A DNA stretch of 64,000 nt. Source: Actinomyces sp. oral taxon 897. Lineage in GTDB: Bacteria > Actinomycetota > Actinomycetes > Actinomycetales > Actinomycetaceae. Under the pieces are notes generated by a model. That model saw only the letters and a list, made by a program, of their open reading frames with translations, was not told the DNA's origin and made no database searches. Where the stretch lies: NCBI RefSeq assembly GCF_002999235.1, contig NZ_CP027236.1, positions 558,001 through 622,000 of the forward strand. The letters are read 5' to 3'. This document shows positions 31,532-42,424 of the stretch, piece after piece. How positions within the stretch are numbered: the stretch's first letter is position 1; every line of letters starts with the position of its first letter. A program made the position numbers and the translations under genes.

Positions 31532-33303
31532 TCGAGTCCGTCCACATTGAGGACCTGGGCGTCATCCAGGAGGCGGACCTGGCGTTCGGGCCGGGGCTGA
31601 CCGCCCTGACCGGGGAGACCGGCGCCGGCAAGACACTGGTCCTGACCTCCCTGGGCCTCCTGCTGGGACAGCGCTCAGAGAGCACGGTGGTGCGTCCGGG
31701 GGCCTCCCGCGCCCTGGTGGAGGGGACCTTCGTCCTGACCTCCGGGGGCCGTGCCGCCGACCGGGCCGTCCAGGCCGGTGCCGAGCTGGACGGGGACCTC
31801 CTCATCGCCTCACGCACCGTGCCCGCCCAGGGGCGCTCACGCGCCCACCTGGGAGGGCGCTCGGTGCCGTCGGCCGTCCTGGCGGAGGTGGGCTCCGGCC
31901 TCGTGTCCGTCCACGGCCAGGCCGACCAGCTGCGGCTGCGCTCCTCCGCGGCCCAGCGTGCCGCCCTGGACCAGCTGGGGGGCGCGGAGCACGCCCGGCG
32001 CTGCCGGGACTACGCCACGGCCTTCCGGGCCTGGCGGGAGGCCGCCGCCGCCCTGGCACGGTGGCAGGAGGGGGCGGCTGGCCGGGCGGCGGAGGCCGAG
32101 CGCCTGCGTGCCTGGCTGGAGGAGCTGGAGCAGCTCGACCCCCGCCCGGGGGAGGACGCCGCCCTGGAGGCGGAGGCCGCCCGCCTGGACCACGCCGAGG
32201 ACCTGCGCCGGGCCGTCAGCCGGGCACGCGGCGCCCTGAGCGCGGACGAGGCCTCCCAGACGGTCCTGGAGCCCGACGTCGTCGCCCTGGCCGCCGGTGC
32301 CGAGCGGGCCCTGGACACCGCGGCCGGCCTGGATCCTGCCCTGGGGGACCTGGCCGCCCAGGTACGCCAGATCGGGATCCTCGCCGCCGACGCCGCCAGC
32401 GAGCTGGGCGACTACCTGGCCTCCCTGGACGCCGACCCGGTGCGCCTGTCCTGGGTCCAGGACCGCCGTAGCGCCTTAAGGAGCGCCTGCCAGCGGATCG
32501 GCGGGCCCCAGGAGCTGGAGGACGTGGACGCCCTGCTGGCCTGGGGGCGGCAGGCCAGCGCCCGCCTGGACCAGCTCGACGGCCCGCAGGACGCCGGGAG
32601 CCGGCTGCGCGCCGACCTGACCGGGGCCCGCCAGGAGCTGGAGCAGGCCGCCGCCGACCTGACCGGGGCCCGCCAGGAGCTGGCCGAGCAGCTGGAGGCG
32701 GCCGTCACCGCCGAGCTGGAGGGCCTTCAGATGCGCGGGGCTCGCCTGGTCGTCGAGCTCACGCCCCTGGCCGAGCCCGGGCCCACCGGCGCCGAGACGG
32801 TCGCCCTGCTGCTGGCCGCCCACCCCGGCGCCCCGGCCCTGCCCCTGGGCAAGGGGGCCTCGGGCGGTGAGCTCAGCCGGATCATGCTGGCCCTGGAGGT
32901 CGTCCTGGCCCAGAGTGAGACGGACCCTCAGGAGGCGGGGCGCGGGGGCCCGGCTCACGGCCGCACCTTCGTCTTCGACGAGGTCGACGCCGGTGTCGGC
33001 GGCCGGGCGGCCCTGGAGGTGGGGCGGCGCCTGGCCCGCCTGGCGCGCAGCCACCAGGTGGTCGTCGTCACGCACCTGGCCCAGGTCGCAGCCTGGGCCT
33101 CCACCCAGCTCGTGGTCCTCAAGGAGGTGGACGCCGCCCGGGACGGGGCGCCCACCACCTCCACCCGGGTCGTCCCGGTGACCGGGCAGGACCGCGTGCG
33201 CGAGCTCGCCCGCATGCTCTCAGGCCACGAGGACTCCGAGGCCGCCCTGCGCCACGCCGCTGAGCTCCTGGCTGAGGCGGGCGTGGCAGAATCCCTGACG
33301 TGA
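31528..33303 (+). CDS. recN: DNA repair protein RecN
   Basis: An SMC-like ATPase acting in double-strand-break repair. The Walker A GETGAGKTLVLTSLGLLLG is at residues 30-48, the ABC signature region is LGKGASGGELSRIMLALEVVL, and Walker B TFVFDEVDAGVGGRAA. Between them lies a coiled-coil-forming, Ala/Glu/Arg-rich arm (about residues 180-400) that includes a duplicated DLTGARQELEQAAA/DLTGARQELAEQLE segment. 591 residues from the ATG at 31528, which overlaps the nadK stop. The steA start in turn overlaps its stop (GTGA). Confidence 0.95.
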   Translation: MIESVHIEDLGVIQEADLAFGPGLTALTGETGAGKTLVLTSLGLLLGQRSESTVVRPGASRALVEGTFVLTSGGRAADRAVQAGAELDGDLLIASRTVPAQGRSRAHLGGRSVPSAVLAEVGSGLVSVHGQADQLRLRSSAAQRAALDQLGGAEHARRCRDYATAFRAWREAAAALARWQEGAAGRAAEAERLRAWLEELEQLDPRPGEDAALEAEAARLDHAEDLRRAVSRARGALSADEASQTVLEPDVVALAAGAERALDTAAGLDPALGDLAAQVRQIGILAADAASELGDYLASLDADPVRLSWVQDRRSALRSACQRIGGPQELEDVDALLAWGRQASARLDQLDGPQDAGSRLRADLTGARQELEQAAADLTGARQELAEQLEAAVTAELEGLQMRGARLVVELTPLAEPGPTGAETVALLLAAHPGAPALPLGKGASGGELSRIMLALEVVLAQSETDPQEAGRGGPAHGRTFVFDEVDAGVGGRAALEVGRRLARLARSHQVVVVTHLAQVAAWASTQLVVLKEVDAARDGAPTTSTRVVPVTGQDRVRELARMLSGHEDSEAALRHAAELLAEAGVAESLT

Positions 33304-34499
33304 GGAACCCCTTCCGCCGTCAGGAGGCGTCGACCCAGGAGCGGCCCAGTGGTGCCGTCCGGGTGGACGCGCGCACCAAGAAGCTCACCAAGAGGCTGCG
33401 TCCGGGTGAGATCGCCGTGATCGACCACACGGACCTGGACCGCGTCTCCGCGGAGGCGCTCGTGGAGTGCCAGCCCGTGGCCGTCCTCAACGCCTCGCCG
33501 TCGGTCTCCGGCCGCTACCCCAACCTGGGGCCGGGCATCCTCCTGGAGGCGGGCATCCCGCTCGTGGACGACCTCGGGCCGGACATTATGCGCCTGCGCG
33601 AGGGCCAGGAGGTCACGGTCGACGGCGCCCAGGTCATCCGCAAGGGCGAGATCCTCGCCGAGGGCGTGGCCCAGACCCGGCAGAGCGTGGACGAGGCCAT
33701 GCAGGCCGCCAAGGCCGGGCTGGCCCTCCAGCTGGAGGCCTTCGCCGCCAACACCATGGAGTACATGAAGGCCGAGCGTGACCTGCTCCTCAACGGGGTG
33801 GGCATGCCCGACATCGACACCTCCATGAACGGCCGGCACGTCCTGGTGGTGGTGCGCGGCTACTCCTACAAGGAGGACCTGGCCGCCCTCAGGCCCTACA
33901 TCCGCGAGTACAAGCCCGTCATTATCGGTGTCGACGGCGGGGCGGACGCGGTCCTGGAGGCCGGTCTCAAGCCTCAGATCATCGTGGGGGACATGGACTC
34001 CGTCTCCGACAAGGCCCTGGCCTGCGGGGCCGAGGTGGTGGTCCACGCCTACCGTGACGGGCGCGCCCCCGGGCTGGGGCGCGTGCAGGACCTGGGGGTG
34101 GACCACAAGGTCTTCGCCGCCACGGGCACCAGCGAGGACATCGCCATGCTCATGGCGGACGAGGCCGGTGCCGAGCTCATTGTGGCGGTCGGGACGCACG
34201 CCACCCTCCTGGAGTTCCTGGACAAGGGCAGGGCGGGCATGAGCTCGACCTTCCTGACCCGGCTGCGGGTGGGCAGCCGTCTCGTCGACGCCAAGGGCGT
34301 CTCACGTCTGTACCGCACCAGGATCTCGAGCTGGCAGCTCTTCCTCCTGGCACTGGCGGGCCTGGTGGCCCTCGTGGTGGCCCTCATGGCCACGCCGGCG
34401 GGCCAGACCTTCCTCGGGCTCTCAGGCGCCGTCGGGGACGACATCATCAACTTCTTCCGCTCTCTCGTGGGCCTGGCACCCAGCCAGCCCTCGCTGTAA
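33300..34499 (+). CDS. steA: Septation protein SteA
   Basis: Matches the actinobacterial SteA family (Mycobacterium Rv1697 type). A cytoplasmic region carries a thiamin-pyrophosphokinase-like segment (KPVIIGVDGGADAVLEAGLKPQIIVGDMDSVSDKAL). A single transmembrane helix follows near the C-terminus (about residues 340-362, WQLFLLALAGLVALVVALMA). In Corynebacterium, SteA forms a complex with SteB and influences septal peptidoglycan hydrolysis; the same role is inferred here. 399 residues, GTG start coupled to recN. It is not expected to be a real thiamin pyrophosphokinase. steB follows after 28 bases. Confidence 0.88.
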   Translation: MRNPFRRQEASTQERPSGAVRVDARTKKLTKRLRPGEIAVIDHTDLDRVSAEALVECQPVAVLNASPSVSGRYPNLGPGILLEAGIPLVDDLGPDIMRLREGQEVTVDGAQVIRKGEILAEGVAQTRQSVDEAMQAAKAGLALQLEAFAANTMEYMKAERDLLLNGVGMPDIDTSMNGRHVLVVVRGYSYKEDLAALRPYIREYKPVIIGVDGGADAVLEAGLKPQIIVGDMDSVSDKALACGAEVVVHAYRDGRAPGLGRVQDLGVDHKVFAATGTSEDIAMLMADEAGAELIVAVGTHATLLEFLDKGRAGMSSTFLTRLRVGSRLVDAKGVSRLYRTRISSWQLFLLALAGLVALVVALMATPAGQTFLGLSGAVGDDIINFFRSLVGLAPSQPSL

Positions 34500-34527
34500 C
34501 CGCGCGACAGCGCAGACGAGGCTCGTC

Positions 34528-35448
34528 ATGATCGACTTCCGCTACCACCTGGTCTCCCTGATCTCCGTGTTCCTGGCCCTCGCCGTCGGCGTGGTCCTGG
34601 GGGCGGGACCGCTCCAGAACTCCCTGGGCACCGCCCTCAACGACCAGGTCACGGCCCTGCGCGCGGACCGCAACGCGATCCAGGCCCGGCTCGAGGCCAC
34701 CGAGACCGCCGTCAACGAGCGCGACTCCTACATCGAGGCCGCGGCGGCCGCCTACCTGCCGGGCACCCTGGAGGGGCGTGACGTGGTCCTGGCGGTCCTG
34801 CCCGGGACCGAGGGCAAGGACCTGGACGCGCTCAGCGCGAACATCAAGACCGCCGGCGGCAGGGTGGTGGGGCGCGTGAGCCTGACCAGCGCCTGGGTGG
34901 ACTCCTCCCGTGAGACCTTCCGCTCCACCTACGCCGGGCAGTTCGTCGGCTACCTGAGCAACGCCACCTCCGCGGACGGCAACCGGGTCCTGGGTCAGGG
35001 CCTGGGCAAGGCCCTGACGGCGTCCGACTCCAACGCGATCACGCTCATGGACCTGCTCACCGCCTCCGACACCCCGCTGGTGACCGTGGACGCCAAGCCC
35101 TCCGGCCCGGCCAGCATGGTGGCGGTGGTCGGGCCGCGCGGGGCGGGTGCCGGCGGCTCGGCGGGTGCGACGCCCACCTCGGGGCAGGACCCGAGTGCCT
35201 GGGCGGGGGTCTTCACCGGGCTGGCTCAGGAGGCCACCACCGTGGTGGTGGGCAGCGCGGACAGCAGCACCGACCTGGTGGCCACCCTGCGCTCCGCGGG
35301 CGCCTCGGTGACCACCATCGACTCCGTGGGGCAGGCCACGGCCGCCGTCAGCACGCCGCTGGCCCTGGCCGCCACCGCCGCGGGGACCACGGGCGCCTAC
35401 GGCTTTGACTCCGGCGCCGAGAGCGTCATGCCGCCGGTGAAGAAGTAG
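34528..35448 (+). CDS. steB: SteB / MctB-type membrane-anchored protein
   Basis: 306 residues; an N-terminal transmembrane helix (HLVSLISVFLALAVGVVLGAGPL, residues 7-29) followed by a coiled coil and an alpha/beta extracytoplasmic domain. This is the family annotated as copper transporter MctB (Rv1698) and, in corynebacteria, as SteB, the partner of SteA. The steA-steB adjacency favours the division role. The ATG at 34528 lies after a short gap. A Gly/Ala/Ser-rich loop occurs near residues 205-230. No copper-binding cysteines are evident, so a metal-transport label would be weak. Confidence 0.85.
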   Translation: MIDFRYHLVSLISVFLALAVGVVLGAGPLQNSLGTALNDQVTALRADRNAIQARLEATETAVNERDSYIEAAAAAYLPGTLEGRDVVLAVLPGTEGKDLDALSANIKTAGGRVVGRVSLTSAWVDSSRETFRSTYAGQFVGYLSNATSADGNRVLGQGLGKALTASDSNAITLMDLLTASDTPLVTVDAKPSGPASMVAVVGPRGAGAGGSAGATPTSGQDPSAWAGVFTGLAQEATTVVVGSADSSTDLVATLRSAGASVTTIDSVGQATAAVSTPLALAATAAGTTGAYGFDSGAESVMPPVKK

Positions 35449-35566
35449 GCACCCTGCCGGGCGGCCGCGCACCTGGACGTGGGTGGTGCCCGCTGGCGCA
35501 GGCGCCCTGCCGGGGGGACGCCACCGGGGGGGCGGGCCGGGGGCGCGCCCGCAGTAGCCTTGGCCC

Positions 35567-36457
35567 ATGTCCTACGCACGACGGCGCAGCCCCCACGCCC
35601 CACGCCCCTGCTCCCCGGCCCGCATGACCCTGGTCGCGGCGGGCGCCACCTGGGCCGGCAACCTGGCCCTGGCCCTGGCTCCCGGGGCGGCCCGGCACCT
35701 GGGGCGGGTCAACTTCCACGGCCGTACCGTCAGCCTGCGCGGCGGGCTGGGGGCGGCCGCGGGGGCCGTGACGGCCGGTGCCCGCCTGGGACGGGCCTGC
35801 GCCGCGCCCGCCCGCCCGGCCCTGGCGGCGGTGGTAGCCACCGCGGCCGCGGGGGGCGCGGGGCTCCTGGACGACCTGGACCAGGGGGCCCACGACGGCC
35901 CGTCCCCGGCCAAGGGCCTGCACGGGCACCTGCGGGCCCTGGCCCGTGGGCGGGTCACGACCGGCGTGGTCAAGGTCGCCGTCATTGGCTCCGGCGCCCT
36001 GGTCGGTGGCGTGCTCCTGGCGCGCGGGCGCGGTGGGGGCCTGGTGGCGACGGCGGTGGACGCGGCGGGCTCGGCCGTGGTCATCGCCTCCTGGGCCAAC
36101 CTGCTCAACCTGCTGGACCTGCGTCCGGGGCGGGCGGCCAAGGCCGCCGTCGTGGTGTGCCTCCCCCTGCTCGCGGGCGGAGGGGCGTCACGCCTGCTCG
36201 CCTCCGGGGCGCTGGGCACCGCGGCCGCGACCCTGCCCGAGGACCTCATGGAACGCACCATGCTGGGGGACACCGGCGCCAACGCCCTGGGGGCCCTGGT
36301 CGGGACCGCCCTGGCGGCCCACCCCAGCCACCTCCTGCGCGCCGTGGCGGCCGGGACCGCCACCACCCTGGTCCTGGCCAGTGAGAGGGTCTCCTTCACC
36401 CAGGTCATTGAGTCCACCCCCCTCCTGGACGCCCTGGACCGCTGCGGGCGTCTATGA
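35567..36457 (+). CDS. MraY/WecA-like polytopic membrane protein, degenerate
   Basis: 296 residues with about eight hydrophobic segments. It keeps shortened versions of the polyprenyl-phosphate phosphosugar transferase motifs in order: LLDDLDQGAHDGPSPAKGL (cf. the DDxxD region), ANLLNLLDLRPGRAAK (cf. NxxNxxDG) and GDTGANALGALVG. Key positions differ from active MraY/WecA, so activity is uncertain. It lies between steB and murJ, which points to lipid-linked cell-wall precursor metabolism. TAGCCT ends 6 nt before the ATG, suggesting a leaderless promoter inside this cell-envelope run. It overlaps murJ by ATGA. Confidence 0.7.
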   Translation: MSYARRRSPHAPRPCSPARMTLVAAGATWAGNLALALAPGAARHLGRVNFHGRTVSLRGGLGAAAGAVTAGARLGRACAAPARPALAAVVATAAAGGAGLLDDLDQGAHDGPSPAKGLHGHLRALARGRVTTGVVKVAVIGSGALVGGVLLARGRGGGLVATAVDAAGSAVVIASWANLLNLLDLRPGRAAKAAVVVCLPLLAGGGASRLLASGALGTAAATLPEDLMERTMLGDTGANALGALVGTALAAHPSHLLRAVAAGTATTLVLASERVSFTQVIESTPLLDALDRCGRL

Positions 36458-38343
36458 GGAGGACGCCTGGCGGCGTGGTCCCACCTCCCGGCGCGGGGGA
36501 CCGCACCGGGAGGGCCCCGGACCGGCGGGACCCGGCACCGGGGGGCCCCGGCGGGGTCCTGGGCGCCGCCGGGGGCGTGGCCGGGCTGACCCTGGCCTCA
36601 CGCGCCCTGGGCTTCCTGCGGTGGGTGGTGCAGGCCTCCACCGTGGGCGCCGGGACGGTGGCGGGCGCCTACGCCACCGCCAACCAGGTCCCCAACGTCC
36701 TGTACGAGGTGGTGGTCGGCGGCGCCCTGGCGGCCACCGTCGTGCCCCTGCTGGCCCCCGCCACCAGCGCCGGCAGGCGCCACCAGGCCCAGGAGACCGC
36801 CAGCGGCCTGCTGGGCGTCGTGCTCCTGGTGCTCCTGCCCTTAGGGGCGGGCCTGGCACTGCTGGCCGACCCGGTGGCCCGGCTCTTCCCCGTCTCCCAG
36901 GGGGCCGACGCGGCCACCCAGGTCGGCCTGGTCGCGAGCTTCCTGCGCATGTTCGCCCTCCAGGTGCCGCTCTACGGGGTGGGCGTGGTCCTCACCGGCG
37001 TGCTCCAGGCCCACCGACGCTTTACCTGGCCCGCCCTGACCCCGGTGCTCTCCAGCCTCGTGGTCATGGCCACCTACGGGGTCTACGGCGCCATGGCCCA
37101 CGGCTCGCAGACGCCCGGTCCTGCCGCCCTGCGGGTACTGGGCTGGGGGACCACCGCGGGCGTGGCGGCCCTGAGCCTGCCCCTGGTCTGGCCGGTGACG
37201 CGCCTGGGGATCCGGCTGCGGCCCGTACCGCGCCTGGACCGCGCGGTGGCCGGGCGGGCCCTGCGACTGGGCGGGGCGGGGGTGGTCACCCTGGTGGCCC
37301 AGCAGGTCAGCGTCCTGGTGGTCCTGGCCCTGGCCCGGTGGGGCGGGAGCACCGGGACCGTGGCCGTCTACCAGTACACGCAGGCGGTCTACGTGCTGCC
37401 CTACGCCGTCCTGGCGGTCCCGGTGGCCACCGTCCTCTACCCGCGCCTGGCAGCGGCCTTCGGGGCCCCGGGCGCAGGACGTGACGCCCCCGGCTCCGCC
37501 GGTGCGGACGATATAGGCGACACAGACGACGCAGGTGACGCAGGCGGCCGGGGTGGCGGGACCAGCGAGTCCGTCGGGACCAGCGGACCCGGCGCGCCCG
37601 GCGGGGGCCCGGCCCCGTCCCTTAGGGCCCGGGAGCTGGCCGCCCGCTCCACCGGTGCCGTCACGGCCGTGGCCGTGGCCGGGGCCGGGGCGCTCCTGGC
37701 CGCCTCGGCGGGGGCCGAGCGCCTGTTCTCCCTCCTGGCCGACGTCACCGGCATGGGCGCCGCCCTGGTGGCCATGGCCCCCGGGCTCGTCGGCTACGCC
37801 CTCGTCTACCAGGTGACCCGGGTCCTGTTCGCCATGGACCGCTCCCGGGGCGCCGCCGTAGTCACCGCCGTGGGCTGGCTGGTGGTGGCCGGGGGCTCGT
37901 GGGCCGGGGTGGGGGCCCTGTCCGACGGCGGGGACGGGGCCGCGACCCTCCTGGGCGTGGGCCTGGGGCAGAGCACCGGCATGGTGGTGGCCGGGGCGGG
38001 GCTCCTGGCGGTCCTGGCCCGGGTCCTGGGCGGCGGGGTCCTGGGGCCGAGCCTGCGCGCCCTGGCGGTGGGGGCGCCGGTGGCCGCCGCGGTGGGCTGG
38101 AACATGTGCTGGCTCACTAATGCCCTGGGATCCGGGCCGGGAGCGGGCAGCGCCCTGCTGGGGGCGGGGGCGGCGGCAGCAGGCGCCCTGGGCACGGCCG
38201 GGGCGACCCTGGGCGCCGTCAACCTCTGCGACCCCACCGTCCTGGGCCTGCTCACGCGCCGTGGACGCACGGGTACGGGGGCGTCGCCGTCCCGGGAGGG
38301 TGGCGCCCGCCACGAGCAGGTAACAGGGAAGGAGCAGTCGTGA
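36454..38343 (+). CDS. murJ: Lipid II flippase MurJ
   Basis: A MOP-superfamily flippase moving lipid II across the membrane. 629 residues with about 14 transmembrane segments; the N-terminal LTLASRALGFLRWVVQASTVGAG and PNVLYEVVVGGALAATVVPLL are typical, with the conserved arginines of the first helices. A low-complexity Asp/Gly/Ser-rich insert at about residues 335-390 (nt 37460-37620) lengthens a cytoplasmic loop. The N-terminal 35 residues are Pro/Gly/Arg-rich. Coupled by ATGA to the MraY-like gene and by GTGA to the following glycosyltransferase, fitting one envelope operon. Confidence 0.9.
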   Translation: MRRTPGGVVPPPGAGDRTGRAPDRRDPAPGGPGGVLGAAGGVAGLTLASRALGFLRWVVQASTVGAGTVAGAYATANQVPNVLYEVVVGGALAATVVPLLAPATSAGRRHQAQETASGLLGVVLLVLLPLGAGLALLADPVARLFPVSQGADAATQVGLVASFLRMFALQVPLYGVGVVLTGVLQAHRRFTWPALTPVLSSLVVMATYGVYGAMAHGSQTPGPAALRVLGWGTTAGVAALSLPLVWPVTRLGIRLRPVPRLDRAVAGRALRLGGAGVVTLVAQQVSVLVVLALARWGGSTGTVAVYQYTQAVYVLPYAVLAVPVATVLYPRLAAAFGAPGAGRDAPGSAGADDIGDTDDAGDAGGRGGGTSESVGTSGPGAPGGGPAPSLRARELAARSTGAVTAVAVAGAGALLAASAGAERLFSLLADVTGMGAALVAMAPGLVGYALVYQVTRVLFAMDRSRGAAVVTAVGWLVVAGGSWAGVGALSDGGDGAATLLGVGLGQSTGMVVAGAGLLAVLARVLGGGVLGPSLRALAVGAPVAAAVGWNMCWLTNALGSGPGAGSALLGAGAAAAGALGTAGATLGAVNLCDPTVLGLLTRRGRTGTGASPSREGGARHEQVTGKEQS

Positions 38344-39598
38344 GCGCACTACGGGAGGGCGGCCCGGGGGCCGGGGGCCGGGAGGACCTGGAGGGGTCCG
38401 GGATGCCGGGGTCAGGGGCCCGGGATGCCGGGGTCAGGGGCCCGGGATGCCGGGGTCAGGGGCCCGGGGGGCCGTGGGCCGGACGGGTCCTGGAGGTCAG
38501 CGGACAGGCCGCCGGGGGCGTGCGCGCCCACCTGGGGCAGTGCGTCCGGGTCCTGGACGGGCGGGGCTGGCAGGTCCTGGCCGCCGCTCCCACCGGCGTG
38601 CTCACCGGGCTCGACCTGGGGGCGGCCCGCGGGCAGGCCCTGGAGATCGGGCCCCGGCCCTCGCCCAAGGACGTGGCCGTCCTCCGCCGCCTGGGCCGTC
38701 TGGCGCGCCGGGCCGACGTCGTCCACGCCCACGGGCTGAGGGCCGGGGCCCTGGCCGCCCTGGCCCTGGGGCGCCGCCGGGGGCGTGCGCGCCTGGTGGT
38801 GACCCTGCACAACCTGCCCGTGGGCTCCCGGACCACCCGTGCCCTGGGGGAGGTGCTGGAGCGGGTGGTGGCACGCCGGGCGGACCTGGTCCTGGCCGTC
38901 AGCCCGGACCTGGCTGAGCGCGCCCGCCACCGGGGGGCCAGGGCCGTGGGGCTCGCGGTCGTCCCCGCACCCGCCGCCCCGCCCCCGGCCGGGGGCGGCG
39001 GGGCCGAGGAGGTGTGGGGGGAGGAGCGGCGGCTGCTGACGGTCGCCAGGCTCGCCCCGCAGAAGGGCCTTGACCTGCTGCTGGACACCGCGGGGATCCT
39101 GCGTGAGCGGGTCGCGGACGGGACCTGCCCGCCCCTGGGGTGGGTGGTGGCCGGGGACGGGCCGGGGTGGCGGGCCGCCCGGGAGCGGGTCAGGGCCGAG
39201 GACCTGCCGGTGAGGCTGGTGGGGCGGCGCGAGGACGCGCCCGCGCTCATGGCGGCCAGCGACCTGGTGGTCCTCACCAGCCTGTGGGAGGGCCAGCCCC
39301 TGACCCTCCAGGAGGCCCTGCGCGCCGGGGCGGCCGTCGTGGCCACCGACGTGGGCGGCACGGCCCTGACCGCACGCGAGGGGGCGCTCCTGGTGGCCCC
39401 CGGGGCGCGTGCCCTGGCCGACGCCGTCACCGGCCTGCTCAGTGAGCCCGCCGCCCTGGAGTCCGCCCGGGCCCGGGCGGCCGCGGCGGCCGCGACCCTG
39501 CCAGGGGAGGCGGACCTGGCCGCCCAGCTCACCGAGGCGCTGGGGCCGGGGACGTCTCCCCACGCCACCGGCCCGTCCCGGTGCTACGTTGGAGTCCC

Positions 39599-39602
<4 letters not shown>
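38340..39602 (+). CDS. Glycosyltransferase family 4-like protein
   Basis: A GT-B glycosyltransferase of about 420 residues: N-terminal half with [19 protein letters not shown] and [12 protein letters not shown]-terminal nucleotide-sugar half with [27 protein letters not shown] and the EX7E motif in [15 protein letters not shown]. The acceptor is unknown; envelope glycan or lipid is likely from the murJ link. The GTG at 38340 overlaps the murJ stop. Residues 22-44 are encoded by three 22-bp tandem repeats, each with an ATG; the in-frame ATG at 38403 is an alternative start. The stop overlaps pyrG. Confidence 0.85.
38401..38466 (+). repeat. Three perfect 22-bp tandem repeats inside the glycosyltransferase 5' end
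   Basis: The unit GGATGCCGGGGTCAGGGGCC (plus CG) is repeated at 22-bp steps (the unit ATG falls at 38403, 38425 and 38447). Because 22 is not a multiple of three, each copy is read in a different frame (GMPGSGAR, then DAGVRGP, then GCRGQGP), and gain or loss of one copy would shift the frame. Confidence 0.9.
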
Positions 39603-41397
<1,795 letters not shown>

Positions 41398-41401
<4 letters not shown>

Positions 41402-42093
41402 CCACCCCCGACCCCCAGCCCCTGGCCGACGAGCCCCAGGAGCGCCAGACCACCGCCCACGAGCGGGTGTGGTGCGGGCCCATCTTCGCCGTGGACGCCG
41501 ACCACGTGCGCCTGGGGCCCGGCCAGGAGCCGGTGGCCCGCCAGGTCGTGGCCCACCACGACGCCGTCGCCGTGGTGGCCCTGCGCCAGGGGCCGGACTC
41601 CTCCCAGGACGACGGAGCCGCCGAGCTGCTCGTGGTCCGCCAGTACCGCCACCCGGTGCGCGCCGCCCTGTGGGAGATCCCGGCCGGCCTGCTCGACGTG
41701 GCCGGGGAGGCGCCGGTGGCGGCGGCGCAGCGCGAGCTGGCCGAGGAGACCGACTACCGGGCCGCCAGCTGGCACGTCCTGACCGATTTCTACGCCTCCC
41801 CGGGCTTTGCCACCGAGGGGGTGCGGGTCTTCCTGGCCCGGGGCCTGAGCCTGCTGCCCGTGGGGGAGCGGGTCGAGCGCCAGGCCGAGGAGGCCGAGTT
41901 CGTGCCCCGCTGGGTGCGCCTGGACCGGGCCGTGGACGCGGTCCTGTCCGGGGCCCTGCACAACCCGGCCACCATGATCGGGGTGCTGTCCGCCGTGCAG
42001 GCCCGCGCCCGGGGCTGGGAGGGCCTGCGCGGCCCCGACGCCCCCTGGCTGCGCAGCCCCCGGAGCCTGCACGGCCGGGGTCCCTGGGGCTGA
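41398..42093 (+). CDS. Nudix hydrolase (ADP-ribose pyrophosphatase type)
   Basis: 231 residues with a Nudix box [20 protein letters not shown] preceded by EIPAGLLDV, and [19 protein letters not shown] typical of ADP-ribose/ADP-sugar pyrophosphatases. It would hydrolyse ADP-ribose to AMP and ribose 5-phosphate. Coupled to pyrG by ATGA, an order conserved in many actinobacteria. Last gene of the co-directional run that starts at 27165. The precise substrate is inferred only from the family. Confidence 0.88.
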
Positions 42094-42110
42094 CCCCCGG
42101 CCGGCGGCGT

Positions 42111-42146
42111 GGGCCGCCGCGGTGCAGCGGGCCGCCGCGGTGCAGC
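42111..42146 (+). repeat. Two 18-bp tandem repeats upstream of suf operon
   Basis: GGGCCGCCGCGGTGCAGC at 42111-42128 and again at 42129-42146, identical. They lie in the 331-base spacer between the Nudix gene and sufR, which holds no other gene. Confidence 0.7.
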
Positions 42147-42273
42147 CGGGCCCCTCCGGGCGGCCGGCGTGTGGCCAGCGGCTGGCAGCCAGCGGGCGCC
42201 CGGCGGCGGGCACCGGGGTGCCACGCGCCCTTCCGGCGTGCCCGATACCACGTTCTGACACCCTGTTCGGGAC

Positions 42274-42314
42274 TTGCGTCCCAGGAATAACGGAACAAGT
42301 ATTTTGGGTAAAAT
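42274..42314 (+). promoter_or_regulatory. Probable suf operon promoter region
   Basis: An AT-rich island in a GC-rich spacer: TAAAAT (42309-42314) is a good -10 hexamer, about 110 bases before sufR. No convincing -35 stands 17 bp upstream; TTGCGT at 42274-42279 with AAGTAT at 42297-42302 (17-bp spacer) is an alternative promoter in the same island. Confidence 0.5.
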
Positions 42315-42424
42315 CTGGTGCGTCAAGCGAATCGGGCCGCCCGGCCCCGCCACCCTGCCGACGGCGCCGTCCGGGCCCGTCCGAGCCACCCCTACGCACC
42401 GCCGTGACGCGGAGAGGAGCAGCC

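Noticed and set aside
33300..34499. Thiamin pyrophosphokinase annotation for the steA gene
   Set aside because: Only a partial TPK-like segment is present, fused to a C-terminal membrane helix, and it is next to steB; the SteA family fits better.
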